DNA from: a virus | Length of the DNA stretch: 53,247 nucleotides | Reading direction: 5' to 3' (one strand) | Virus record (IMG/VR): IMGVR_UViG_3300018077_000010 | Span: 1-53,247 of that record | Notes under the pieces: model-generated | Told to the model about the DNA's origin: nothing | Databases searched by the model: none | The model's input: only the letters and a program-made list of their open reading frames with translations | Shown here: piece by piece, positions 39,101-46,674 of the stretch | Numbering within the stretch: position 1 is the stretch's first letter | Layout of the letters: the number at the start of each line of letters is the position of its first letter | Position numbers and translations under genes: made by a program

Positions 39101-42100
39101 GGCGATGTAGAGGCCGAGCGCCTTGAGGTTCTGGGCGACCATCTCCATGACGGCGACGCCGCCCTTCTCGACCTCGGCCACGAAGTTGGCGGGGCCGGCA
39201 AACGGCGTGCCCTCGCCCCAGAGGCCCAGGCGCGAGCCGTAGACGAGGTTGCGCACCTCGGTCGCGGCGGTCGCCGAGACGTAGAGGATCCGGGCCTGCG
39301 GCATCCGCTTTTGGAGGTCGAGCCCGGCCATCGCCTTGAGGGAGGCGTCGCCACCGAACATACCACCCTCCTCGGGCAGCACGTTCGCCATATTGTGCGC
39401 CTCGTCGAAGACGATGACGCCGTCGAAGTCCTCGCCCAGCCACTGCACGATCTGGTCGATGCGCGCTTTCTTCTGGAGAGCGGCGAGCTTCTTGGCCTCG
39501 GCCTTCGCCTGTTCGGCCGGCGTGAGTTTCTCGTCGCCGGGCTTCTCCTTCTTCGGCTTGCGGCCGATCGGCTGGTAGCCGGAGCGCAGGGTGTCGTACG
39601 TCGAGAACAGGACGCCCGCCTTGTGGCGCACCGGCATCCCGGCCTCGTACTCTGTGGTGAGGTTGAAGATTTGCTTCTCGTCCCCGCCGACGTCGCGGAA
39701 GTCGCGCCGCGCGTCGTTCACCAGGGTTTGCTTCTCCGAAAACCAGACGGCCCGCTTCCGGCCACGGCGCATGTTGTCCAGGATGATCGCGGAAATCTCG
39801 CGGCCCTTGCCGACCCCGGTGCCGTCGCCGATCAGGAATCCGCGGCGGATATTGCCAGGGAGGAACTGCTCGTGCGCCTGGCCGGCGTAGACCACGGCCT
39901 CGAGCTGCGCAAGGGAGATACCGCCCCGGATGGTCTCGCCATCGACCTCGATCGTGAAGCCCTTGATGGTCTTCTCGGGGAGATTCGGGGTGTGGGTGGG
40001 GTCCGGCGGCTCGACGGCAGCCATCGACGCGGACTGAACGAGCTTTCCGGCATGCGGAAGGGCGCCCTCGACGCGCACCTTCTGCGGGCTGTACGGGTCG
40101 TAGAGCGCATCGCTGATGGCGCCAAGCGCGCGCTCGATCTCGGCGCGCTCGATCTTGACGTCGGACTTCTCGGCCGGCGCCGCGGGCTCGACCGGCGCGG
40201 GCAGCTTGTCCTGCTCGATGGGGTCCGCGGGCGGGGCTACGGGGGTGGTGGGCGCCTGGCCCTCGACGGCTACGCCGCGGGAGTCGCGGACGTTGACCAG
40301 GGTGGCGGGCGCGTCGGTGAGCTTGGCGATGTCGCCAGTGACGGTCGTGCCCTGGTGCGGGCCGACCTTGTCGATCACGACCAGGACGGTCGGGAAGGTA
40401 GTACCGTACTTGCGGTAAACGTCACGAGATACCGTGACATTGGCCCGGACGGTGTATTTCTTGCGGACGTCGGCCCACCAGGCGGCGCGCGACGGGGCGT
40501 TGATACCTTCGCCCATGATGGCAACCAGACGGCCGCCATCGGCGAGCATGAGGAGCGCCTGACTGATGTGCTGGAGGCCCTCGGCGCTGTCGCGGTGGCC
40601 CTCAATGCGCCCAGCGGTCGAGGAAAACGGCGGATTCATAACCACGACGCCGGGCCGGATGTCGTCGGGGAGGATGTTGTGGAGCTGCGCCGCGTCCTCG
40701 GTGAACATCGGGCGGCCCGGGAACATCTCGCGCAGGAGCGCGGCGCGGCGCGCCGAGTATTCGTTCAGGATCAGCCGGCCGCCCGCCTGTTCGGCAAAGA
40801 TCGCCAGGCCGCCGACGCCAGCGGAGGGCTCAAGCACCTGGTCGCCGGACTTGATGTTCGCGAGCCAGTTGACCAGGTAGGCGTAGGCCGGCGGCGTCGA
40901 GAACTGCTGGAACTCGTCGGTTTCCCCGGTGCGGCGGGTCTGGGTCGGGAGCTGCTCGACCAGGCGCACAAGGCCGGCGATGTCGCCCACGGCGAGCGCG
41001 ACCTGGAGGGTCGGGGACATGCGTTTCGAGCGGACGTAGAGGTTGACACCCATCTCCATCGCGTCATAGGCGTCCTTGGGGGTGAACTTGCCTTCGGCGG
41101 CGGTGCCACCGAACTCCATCTCCATAGACGAGTACAAAACGCGCTCATCGAACGGTTTGCCGGTCTTGAGCAGCTCGGCAACCACCTCCGCGACCCGCAT
41201 CGAGCTCGAGGTCTTCTTCTGCTCGCCGAGCCCGGCGGTGAGATTCTTCTCCTTGATGAAGAACGCGAGGTAGGGCTTGATGCCGGCGCCAAAGTTGGTG
41301 ACGATGAAGTCGATGAAGTCCTTGATGGCCTTGCCCGCCGCCTGGAAGTGCTCGAGCGCCTTCTGGAAGTGCGGCTTCGCCTTGGCGTAGGTCTCCTTGT
41401 CGAGCCCGGCCGGGAAGCTCTTGAGCGCGTTGCCGCCGAAGAGCTCGACCAGGCCCGCCATCGTCTCGTCGAGGCCCTTGACGCCCTCGGTCGCGGCCTT
41501 GGCGGCGATCTCGCCCGCCGTCTTCTTCACCGCGTCGGCCCTGGCCGTGTCGGTGGCGCGGACGGCGTCAGCAACATCCTCCTTCGGCTTCTCCTGCTTC
41601 TTCTCCTCGGTGCGGGCGATCGACTCGTCGATCAACTTGTCGATCTCGTCGTCGAGGAGGACGGCGTTCTGGGGCTGTTCGGGCGGCGGCGCGTTGCGCG
41701 CCTCTTCGGCCAGACGCGCTTCTTCGGCGCGGCGGCGGACCTCTTCAAGCTCGTATTGGCGAGCCTGATCCTTGGCCTGGAGGGCGGCCGTGCGCTCCTG
41801 CTCGACCAGACGGAGCAGCTCGTCGGCCTGGTCAGAGTAGTGCTTCTTCGCGGCCTCGAACGCCTCTTGCTCCTTCGGGCGAGCCTCTTCCCAGGCAGCG
41901 GCGTCAACCGAGAACCCCTTGGCGTCGTCCCAGCGCAGGGACTTGATGAGGGCGGCGAAGTAGGTGGCAAACCGCTGGCGCTCCGCGCCGGCCGGATACG
42001 GCATGCCGCGGTACATCGGCGGCTTGACCCGCCCGTCGCCGGACCACGCCGGGTTGACCAGGTAGTTGTTGATCGCTGGGCGTAGCGGCCCCTCCTCGCC

Positions 42101-45100
42101 GACCACGGAACGGGTCTTGCCGAGCAGGTCGCCGACGAAGCCCTCCCACGCGCGCGCAAACATCTCCTCGTCGTTCGACCAGTACGGGTCCGACTTCCCG
42201 CCGTCGAGCGCGACGGCGTGTTTCTGGAAATCGGTCTTCTTGCTGCTGGCGTGGGTGCGCATGTAGTAGCGCAACGCCGCGGCCTTGTTGGTACGCAGTT
42301 CGCCGCTCTGGTAGCGGATGCCGCCAGTCAGGAGTCGCTCGACGTCCTTGTTGAGGATGTCGAGGTCCCAGGACGCGCGGAGGGCGCGAACGATCTGCTG
42401 GACAGCGACGTGCTGGGGGTTGTCTTTCATCGCGCGGGTGGCACGCAGGGCGTAGTCGAGCCCGTGCGCCCACTCGTGGGAGACAGTACCGTCGCCGCGG
42501 GTGTTGGTGAGGTTGATGACCGCGACCTTGCCGCCGTCGGGGTGAGGCTGCTCGGAGGTGTAGTGCGCCGCCGCCTTGCCCTGGCCGAGCGCGCCGATGG
42601 TGAAGTAGAGGTCGAGCTGGCCGATCGCCTTGTCCGGGAAGCCCAGAACGGCGGCGAGGTCCTTGAAGGCGTCGAAGGCAGCGTTGAGGTGCGCCTGGTC
42701 ACGCTTCACGTTGACCCACTTGCCGAATCCGACGTCCTTGAAGCCGAACTCGTCCTTGAGCATCTGTGGCGTGACGTCGACGCCCTGGCGGTAGTCACGC
42801 AGGCCCTCGCGGGTCACGCGATCGAGGCGCGGCGGGATGAGTGGCTGTTTCTCCTGGGACTTCTCGCTCTCGTTGCGCTTGAGCGACCTGACGCCGTAGC
42901 TCTCTGGGCCGAAGTGGTATACCGGATCGTAGATGACAGCGTTCGCGCGCTCGCCGAGCTCGGTAAACTCTCGCTGCCGGCCGAGTAGTGGCTCGGTGAA
43001 TTTCACCGACGCCTCCGCAACCGACTTCGAGCCGCGCATGCGCTCCGCGATCTCAGAGACGATCTCGATGTAGAGCTCGGCCTGCGCCTTGACGTACTCC
43101 TGGGCGCGCGAGGGCTCGACGTTGCTCAGTCGGCTGGACTGCCACTCGCCGCTCTTGTCCTGCACGAGCTCGCGGCCGACACCCTCGCCCTTGAGGAAGT
43201 CCAGCAACGCGGCGCGCGGACCCTCCTTGCGATAGGACCCGGCCTTGTAGCCTGACTCGCGCGTGATGGCGAATTTGCGGATGGGGTTCTTGTAGTTCGG
43301 GCCGGTGCCCTCGGTCACGAATTGTGCGAATGTGAGGGCGGCGTTGCGCACCTCGTCGATGAAGCGGTGCGTGCCGGGCGTGGCGTCCTCGGCGGCGAGG
43401 TCGCGGAACAAGTCCGCGCGCGCGGTGTTCGCCTCGATCTCGGCGAGGACGTTCTCGGCCGAGCCCGTGGCGTTCTTGATGTCCGACTTCGCTTTGTCGA
43501 ACCAGCGCCGGAGCTCGGCGCCCGTGTTCTCGAGCTTGCGGGTCTGCTCCTGCACCTTCGCCGCGGCAGCCGCCTCTTTCGCGAGGCGCTTGGCCTCGCG
43601 TTGGATCGGCGGGTAGAAGTCGTCCGGGAAGTTGACCTTGCCGTCCACCAGCACTGCATCGACGGCGTCGGTGAAGACCTTGTCGCCCGCGGTCTCGGCG
43701 TTCTTGCGCTGCTCCGTGAGACGGCCGGCGAGGTAGCTGCCGACGATGTCGTTGAACAGCGGCTCGTCCGCGACCTCCGCGAGGTTCGGCATCGCCTTGG
43801 CGGCGATCTGCTCGTTGAGCGTGAGCTTCGGGACGGCGCGCTTGACCAGGCGCTCGTGCTCGGCCTTCTCCTTCCGCTCCGCGGAGACCCGCTGGGCCTC
43901 GGCGCGCGCGACGGCGGCACCTTCCTTCTCGGCAGCGCGCGTAGCGCGAGCGGCCTCTTCCGCCATGCGTCGCGCGCCCTCCGCGGCCTCGGTGGCGTCT
44001 TTGGCGGCCTGTTCGGCGGCCATCTTGTCGGCCATCCGCTTGGCTTCGGCGGCGGCAGCCTTCGCTTTGTCGCTCTGCCGCTCCTTTGCGGCGGCCTCGA
44101 GCTCCGCGCGCGCCTTGTCGCGACCAGCCTTGAGGGCGGCGGCCTCCTCGGCGATGCGGAAGCTCGGGCTCGCCGGGCGCTTGAGGTTCGCGGGCTCGCC
44201 CATCCACGTCCTGAACGCCTCGACGTTCTCGAACGCAGTGATAGCCTTGCCGCGGGTCCAGTCAGGCGTGTAGTTCTCCTGGTAGGCGGCGCGCGCCTCC
44301 GCGCGGCCCGGCCACCCGAACATGACCTTGTGCTCGTCGAACGAGCCGTCGGCCTTCGCCTGGTCGATGACGAACACCGGCCCCGAGTAATCCGTTGCTA
44401 GGCCCGGACGCACGAAGACATCGAGCTTCTCGCGTTTTCCCGTCTTCGGGTCGATGTCCGCGGCCTCGGTGCCCTTGAAGTAGCCGTAGTGCGACTTGAG
44501 CGGGGGCCACTCCGGGCGACGGCGTGAGCCGGCCTGGTTCTCGAACGTGACCGGCATCCCGCCGATCGTCTCGTGGCCCTTCGGGTAGTTCCCGGCCTCC
44601 TGCTGCGCCGGAGTAGCGGCCTCGCCCTTCGCCTCGGCGGCGGCCTCGTCTACCGCTTTTGCGGGTACGGCAAGCTCGCGCTCGACAGCCCCGGCTTGTG
44701 GGCCTTGAACCACTCCACCTGCTTGAGGCGTCGCAGCGCCCGGCGCTTGCTCAGGCCCGGCTTGGACAGGTTCTTTCCCGACTCCGACTTCACCTGGAAG
44801 CCGCCCTTGCTCTCCACGATCACGACGCTCTCCTTCGAGCGGCAGCGCGAGCTGGCGCTCATCAACTTCGGGCGCGCGACGCGCGGCCAAGATACCCAAT
44901 TCAGGTTGATACGTACCCGTTTCCGGTAGGACCCTGCCCGCCTCGTCGATCAGCTTCCGCGACTCGCGACGGATTGCCAGAACGTCGGGGTTGACTTTGG
45001 CCGCCACCTCGGCGGCTACGTTGGCCGGGCTCTCGCCGCGCGAGATGCGCTCCACGACCTCCCGGTACTCCTTCTGCGTGCCGATGTAGCCGCCGTCGAA

Positions 45101-46672
45101 CAGCCGCTTGGCGGTCAAGTAGGCCGGGTCGGACGCCATGTCCTCCGGGAGCTCGCCGGGCTCTTTCACGGCGGTCCAGGACTCGTCCAGGGTCCGCGGC
45201 TTCGGCGCCTCGGCAGAGACCAGGGCGCCCTCCACGTCGCGCTGGGCGCGGGCGAAGCTCTCGGCCTCGGCGTCCGGTGCGGCGGCCATGCCGCGGTCGA
45301 TCTTCGGGAGCGGGATCTCCCGGGCGGGCTTGCCGGCGCGACGCTCGAGCTCCGCTCGCGGGGCCTCCGGCGGGACGCCCTCGAGCTTCGGCAGGCTCTT
45401 GGCCGGGACCTGGCCCTCGACCTCGGTCAGCGTCGTGGGCTCTGCGGGGGCGGCAGTGGGGGGCGCCGGGGGAGCCGCCGGCTGGGCGCCAGGCGCCCTG
45501 CTGCCGGGGATAATCGGTTCCTTGGCGCCGGGCATCATGTCCAGCGCGCGGCCGGCGGCGGCGGCGCTCGCCAGCATAAAGACGCTCTGCGCCAGCGCGG
45601 GGCCGGCGACCTCGTTGAAGCTGGTCTTCAGATCGTCCCAGGACGTGAACGACGGCGCCGGGCCGGGCTTGACCCCGGCCTCGACCTCGGCCTGGCTCTG
45701 CCCGACGCCAGTCGGCACCTCGGTCAGGACGTCCGCGCCGATACCCGCGGCGGCGGCGCCGGCCGCCTTGGCGAAGCTCTTTTTTGCCCAGAAGCGAAGC
45801 AGGAGCTTCCCGGCGACGGTCAGGCCGGTGTTGCCGGCGGCTTCCCAGAACGCCTCATGGTGCGCGTGCGCGCGCGCGATCTTCTCGAGCGAGCCGCTCC
45901 CGCCCCACAGCAGGCCGATGCGCTTCGCGGCCTCCTGCATGTCCGGATCCTTGCCGATGTCGATGTACTCCGCGTCGGTCAAGGGCCTCCCGCGCTGGCG
46001 GATCGACTCGGCGTCCATCGAGTCCCGCACCTGGCGGATGAACATATTGGCGTCCGAGTTGTAGGCGCCCATGTAGCTGCCCATCGCCAGGCCAGCCCAC
46101 ATCCCTTTCGGACCACCCGGCGAACCGGCGATACCGCCCAAGAAGCCGGTGAGCATTGCCATCGACGAGAACGCGAGGCTCTGCGGCATGGTGCGCAGGC
46201 CGTGCCGATCGAGCTTGAAGCCCGCGAAGTCGAAGACGGTGTCGCCCGCGTCGTCGCGGACGGCGGACTTCTCCGCATCCTGGCGGGCCTCCTCGATAAA
46301 GCGGTCGCGCCAGTTCTGGTTGCCGTAGATGGCCTCAACGTCAGCGCCAGGTGCCTCGGTGAGCTGCGCCCACGCAGCGCGGAAGCTGTTGGGAGCGTTC
46401 TTGGCGGCGGTCCAGACGTCGGACGCAATGTCGCCGAGCCCAGCGGAGGGCTTGGTGGGGATGGCTGCCTCTGGGGTGACTTGGGCGGCGGTGGCGCTAT
46501 CGTCGAAGCCGACGAAAGTCTGAACGGGGCGCGGCACAGCACCGCGGGGCGCGGGCGCGCCGGGGCGAACGCTGGCCGGGGCGGTCCCCGGTGCGGCTTG
46601 GGAGCCGGCGGCGGGGGAGCGCGCGGTGTTGATCGGGTCGTCAGAGAATCCGGCGAACGTCGGGTTCGGCAT
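33164..46672 (-). CDS. Giant polyvalent protein, DarB-like (about 4502 aa)
   Basis: This is the largest gene of the window. ATG 46672 (MPNPTFAGFSDD) is preferred over an upstream frame extension because the previous gene stops at 46675. Domains in order, with rough residues: a Pro/Ala N-terminus with FxGF[SD]D at 6-11 and 53-58; Gly/Ala hydrophobic stretches (161-205, 270-310); a polyvalent-type inorganic-pyrophosphatase-like domain (705-825); a long coiled coil (840-945); an LPD-type domain with zinc-protease motif HEWAH (1399-1403); an N6-adenine methylase (motif I EPSAG at 1948, NPPF at 2013); a strawberry-notch-like SF2 helicase (Walker A GDGTGVGK 2282-2289, DEAH 2423-2426, GRTHR near 2822); a second HExxH (HEFEH 3509-3513); and a C-terminal LPD38-like domain (about 3725-4480). 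Polyvalent proteins of this kind are packaged in the virion and injected; P1 DarB (methylase plus helicase) blocks restriction. That role here is inferred. Confidence 0.93.
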   Translation of the reverse strand: MPNPTFAGFSDDPINTARSPAAGSQAAPGTAPASVRPGAPAPRGAVPRPVQTFVGFDDSATAAQVTPEAAIPTKPSAGLGDIASDVWTAAKNAPNSFRAAWAQLTEAPGADVEAIYGNQNWRDRFIEEARQDAEKSAVRDDAGDTVFDFAGFKLDRHGLRTMPQSLAFSSMAMLTGFLGGIAGSPGGPKGMWAGLAMGSYMGAYNSDANMFIRQVRDSMDAESIRQRGRPLTDAEYIDIGKDPDMQEAAKRIGLLWGGSGSLEKIARAHAHHEAFWEAAGNTGLTVAGKLLLRFWAKKSFAKAAGAAAAGIGADVLTEVPTGVGQSQAEVEAGVKPGPAPSFTSWDDLKTSFNEVAGPALAQSVFMLASAAAAGRALDMMPGAKEPIIPGSRAPGAQPAAPPAPPTAAPAEPTTLTEVEGQVPAKSLPKLEGVPPEAPRAELERRAGKPAREIPLPKIDRGMAAAPDAEAESFARAQRDVEGALVSAEAPKPRTLDESWTAVKEPGELPEDMASDPAYLTAKRLFDGGYIGTQKEYREVVERISRGESPANVAAEVAAKVNPDVLAIRRESRKLIDEAGRVLPETGTYQPELGILAARRAPEVDERQLALPLEGERRDRGEQGRLPGEVGVGKEPVQAGPEQAPGAATPQAGGVVQGPQAGAVERELAVPAKAVDEAAAEAKGEAATPAQQEAGNYPKGHETIGGMPVTFENQAGSRRRPEWPPLKSHYGYFKGTEAADIDPKTGKREKLDVFVRPGLATDYSGPVFVIDQAKADGSFDEHKVMFGWPGRAEARAAYQENYTPDWTRGKAITAFENVEAFRTWMGEPANLKRPASPSFRIAEEAAALKAGRDKARAELEAAAKERQSDKAKAAAAEAKRMADKMAAEQAAKDATEAAEGARRMAEEAARATRAAEKEGAAVARAEAQRVSAERKEKAEHERLVKRAVPKLTLNEQIAAKAMPNLAEVADEPLFNDIVGSYLAGRLTEQRKNAETAGDKVFTDAVDAVLVDGKVNFPDDFYPPIQREAKRLAKEAAAAAKVQEQTRKLENTGAELRRWFDKAKSDIKNATGSAENVLAEIEANTARADLFRDLAAEDATPGTHRFIDEVRNAALTFAQFVTEGTGPNYKNPIRKFAITRESGYKAGSYRKEGPRAALLDFLKGEGVGRELVQDKSGEWQSSRLSNVEPSRAQEYVKAQAELYIEIVSEIAERMRGSKSVAEASVKFTEPLLGRQREFTELGERANAVIYDPVYHFGPESYGVRSLKRNESEKSQEKQPLIPPRLDRVTREGLRDYRQGVDVTPQMLKDEFGFKDVGFGKWVNVKRDQAHLNAAFDAFKDLAAVLGFPDKAIGQLDLYFTIGALGQGKAAAHYTSEQPHPDGGKVAVINLTNTRGDGTVSHEWAHGLDYALRATRAMKDNPQHVAVQQIVRALRASWDLDILNKDVERLLTGGIRYQSGELRTNKAAALRYYMRTHASSKKTDFQKHAVALDGGKSDPYWSNDEEMFARAWEGFVGDLLGKTRSVVGEEGPLRPAINNYLVNPAWSGDGRVKPPMYRGMPYPAGAERQRFATYFAALIKSLRWDDAKGFSVDAAAWEEARPKEQEAFEAAKKHYSDQADELLRLVEQERTAALQAKDQARQYELEEVRRRAEEARLAEEARNAPPPEQPQNAVLLDDEIDKLIDESIARTEEKKQEKPKEDVADAVRATDTARADAVKKTAGEIAAKAATEGVKGLDETMAGLVELFGGNALKSFPAGLDKETYAKAKPHFQKALEHFQAAGKAIKDFIDFIVTNFGAGIKPYLAFFIKEKNLTAGLGEQKKTSSSMRVAEVVAELLKTGKPFDERVLYSSMEMEFGGTAAEGKFTPKDAYDAMEMGVNLYVRSKRMSPTLQVALAVGDIAGLVRLVEQLPTQTRRTGETDEFQQFSTPPAYAYLVNWLANIKSGDQVLEPSAGVGGLAIFAEQAGGRLILNEYSARRAALLREMFPGRPMFTEDAAQLHNILPDDIRPGVVVMNPPFSSTAGRIEGHRDSAEGLQHISQALLMLADGGRLVAIMGEGINAPSRAAWWADVRKKYTVRANVTVSRDVYRKYGTTFPTVLVVIDKVGPHQGTTVTGDIAKLTDAPATLVNVRDSRGVAVEGQAPTTPVAPPADPIEQDKLPAPVEPAAPAEKSDVKIERAEIERALGAISDALYDPYSPQKVRVEGALPHAGKLVQSASMAAVEPPDPTHTPNLPEKTIKGFTIEVDGETIRGGISLAQLEAVVYAGQAHEQFLPGNIRRGFLIGDGTGVGKGREISAIILDNMRRGRKRAVWFSEKQTLVNDARRDFRDVGGDEKQIFNLTTEYEAGMPVRHKAGVLFSTYDTLRSGYQPIGRKPKKEKPGDEKLTPAEQAKAEAKKLAALQKKARIDQIVQWLGEDFDGVIVFDEAHNMANVLPEEGGMFGGDASLKAMAGLDLQKRMPQARILYVSATAATEVRNLVYGSRLGLWGEGTPFAGPANFVAEVEKGGVAVMEMVAQNLKALGLYIARSLSFDGVQHDTITHDLSEVQHDIYNEFARVWQGVLQNINEALNVTKATGSRAAAMKRSVFWAAHQRFFNSVLTSFAMPSVIEDAQKQLAAGHSPVFQLVSTGEAATERAVAKAEAAGEDLNDLDVTPMDSLIEFIMNAFPVQQFETTIGENGKPVQTPVYGSDGNSVINKEAQKMRDDLVKHLETIRQANPVPNPIDMVIEAFGEDNVSEITGRSRRFVRVRDEEGNYRMREEKRTDKMLSSDVKDFHNGKRQVLVFSNKGGTGVSYHASNTIKNKARRYHYLIQPGWRADQALQGFGRTHRTNQANAPFYKLVTTNVQAQKRFISSIARRLDQLGALTMGERRTGGRGLFSSEDNLESKYAVDALQVFFTDLNQGRTPFQIKALLTELGLAEKMNKDTGSINSQQVPITQFLNRLLSLTIERQNQVFEEYFARLDEIVENAKAQGTYDMGVEVIKALETKIERDEVAHRDERTKAEAKYVELELTLPQHFTSFENAKGQLYSMHDKAAGYFILRHHSKPDRVVALIDRGQRMNTKGQLVRRGLIIPVSGTPKYSDAIHDFGEAAEAEKGHSSKSVIRKIQGEKFEGGHMEEPFETSSGYVRRVGTGQISRVLDEKGREGVEAMLNEPGHDAGYRAAARKLWGRMQEYIKPGEVDRHFPRVSRIGGKKPSDADVPAVRAWLDNGPARILWEEETERTSPTYADRLHLITGAILPVWDRIHGHPRVVRTQTSDGRRLLGRAIHPKDLAATLKALGVASAAQNMPAAKIMERVLAGDRAILANGWELTMSRVSGEPRVEIKGPPSFLYGETKSLLKSQGVILERHGFSERAFVPVGDAAVLERITKGRPVVDLIQKGAEDANARTPGAPREPADDIDFALRFASDPRHVLEPDHESPRAPAELIDSLGRDLDRIAGLKPGASPPGTYMTAPLAVGIKEIARAMGVGGQVFGISTHNAPITINGARHGGNIFLNEASDSPHLHTFGHEFEHLIEREAPDVHKWFISELAKYVSQERYLEFIAKYGPRYFKGVLDAQTGELRPMTPDEAREYFKNNPTARGVLHSEFTAEIMGDSMMQQEFWDYLGSRNPSMLQRVLVFLRRLVEQIRRAFGDESPRSMDYYFKDFDRVVQLAAEAAHRFQQRKAWLGGETLTQDQVSEVIDTLPAEIVERALAGAIVQTQLQRPTTTVAPSLGDRARNVVRTIENIFEPLGKLPGISEFQKRRNLAQGAISAISDAGKDLHAVFTEATEADAAASFRYLITKGAATTVIVDPKIRAHAVKVKGMLEGVGEQLVKAGMLKRETFEKRRGGYLPQLYLHSILSESDYSQLGTGKKPSKLGYLKARGYEWGFDGDGELRIVERKTGRPVSEDWITRHGPITDPGYLTAVGFTRAMRDLALLDWFNDISRNREWAMEKSLVQWEGHRVTPYWLLSEAADLRARASKTGPDFANRVKVLDLAGRMEEVANRAIGEITVSSEWMQLPNTRRYGRLRGMVVRREIYDDIVGVAHIVPSDASLPEKIFSYGGVGSKVTGVWKLVKVPLNPTSQIRNFVANMVLLNLSGMSWVRIAQRIGQAAKEMRTGGRHYQLFKQRGGSANTFAANELYQIETEMLDLRAKASGPMSLMHFAAVGAKIVKGAGDFYQGVEALGKLAKFIHEQESNEASADDAMLEANKWLFDYSQVGKTLRWARRAPIGAPFLTFTIKVLPRIVETMLLHPQRMIPYVALAWGLPYAIAALTGVDPDDQEELKKRLPEHWQRKGHVYMLPFKDATGRWQFVDVSYYLPWSMWQEAIHELKNAELTQAAKSLGLLSGPIPDLMIAAATGKDQFTGRDIAPAGAPPDIQWLARLTYVMDMALPPIISSHGFVGIDLGDPVSWISGKLTDALKESTARGGEQRTTVGQAVAGALGATTRGVGEADLGARIRQMRFEVNETRKELRRQLADQSLTPAQREKLTLKYTDEIMRRQQKITELVGKESAAEAR

Positions 46673-46674
46673 GG

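Noticed and set aside
39035-42085. A 1016-codon rightward ORF opposite the giant gene
   Set aside because: It is antisense to the methylase and helicase region, has the Arg/Leu/Val/Asp-rich composition of a mirrored GC-rich frame, lacks domains and has no spacing to any rightward gene.
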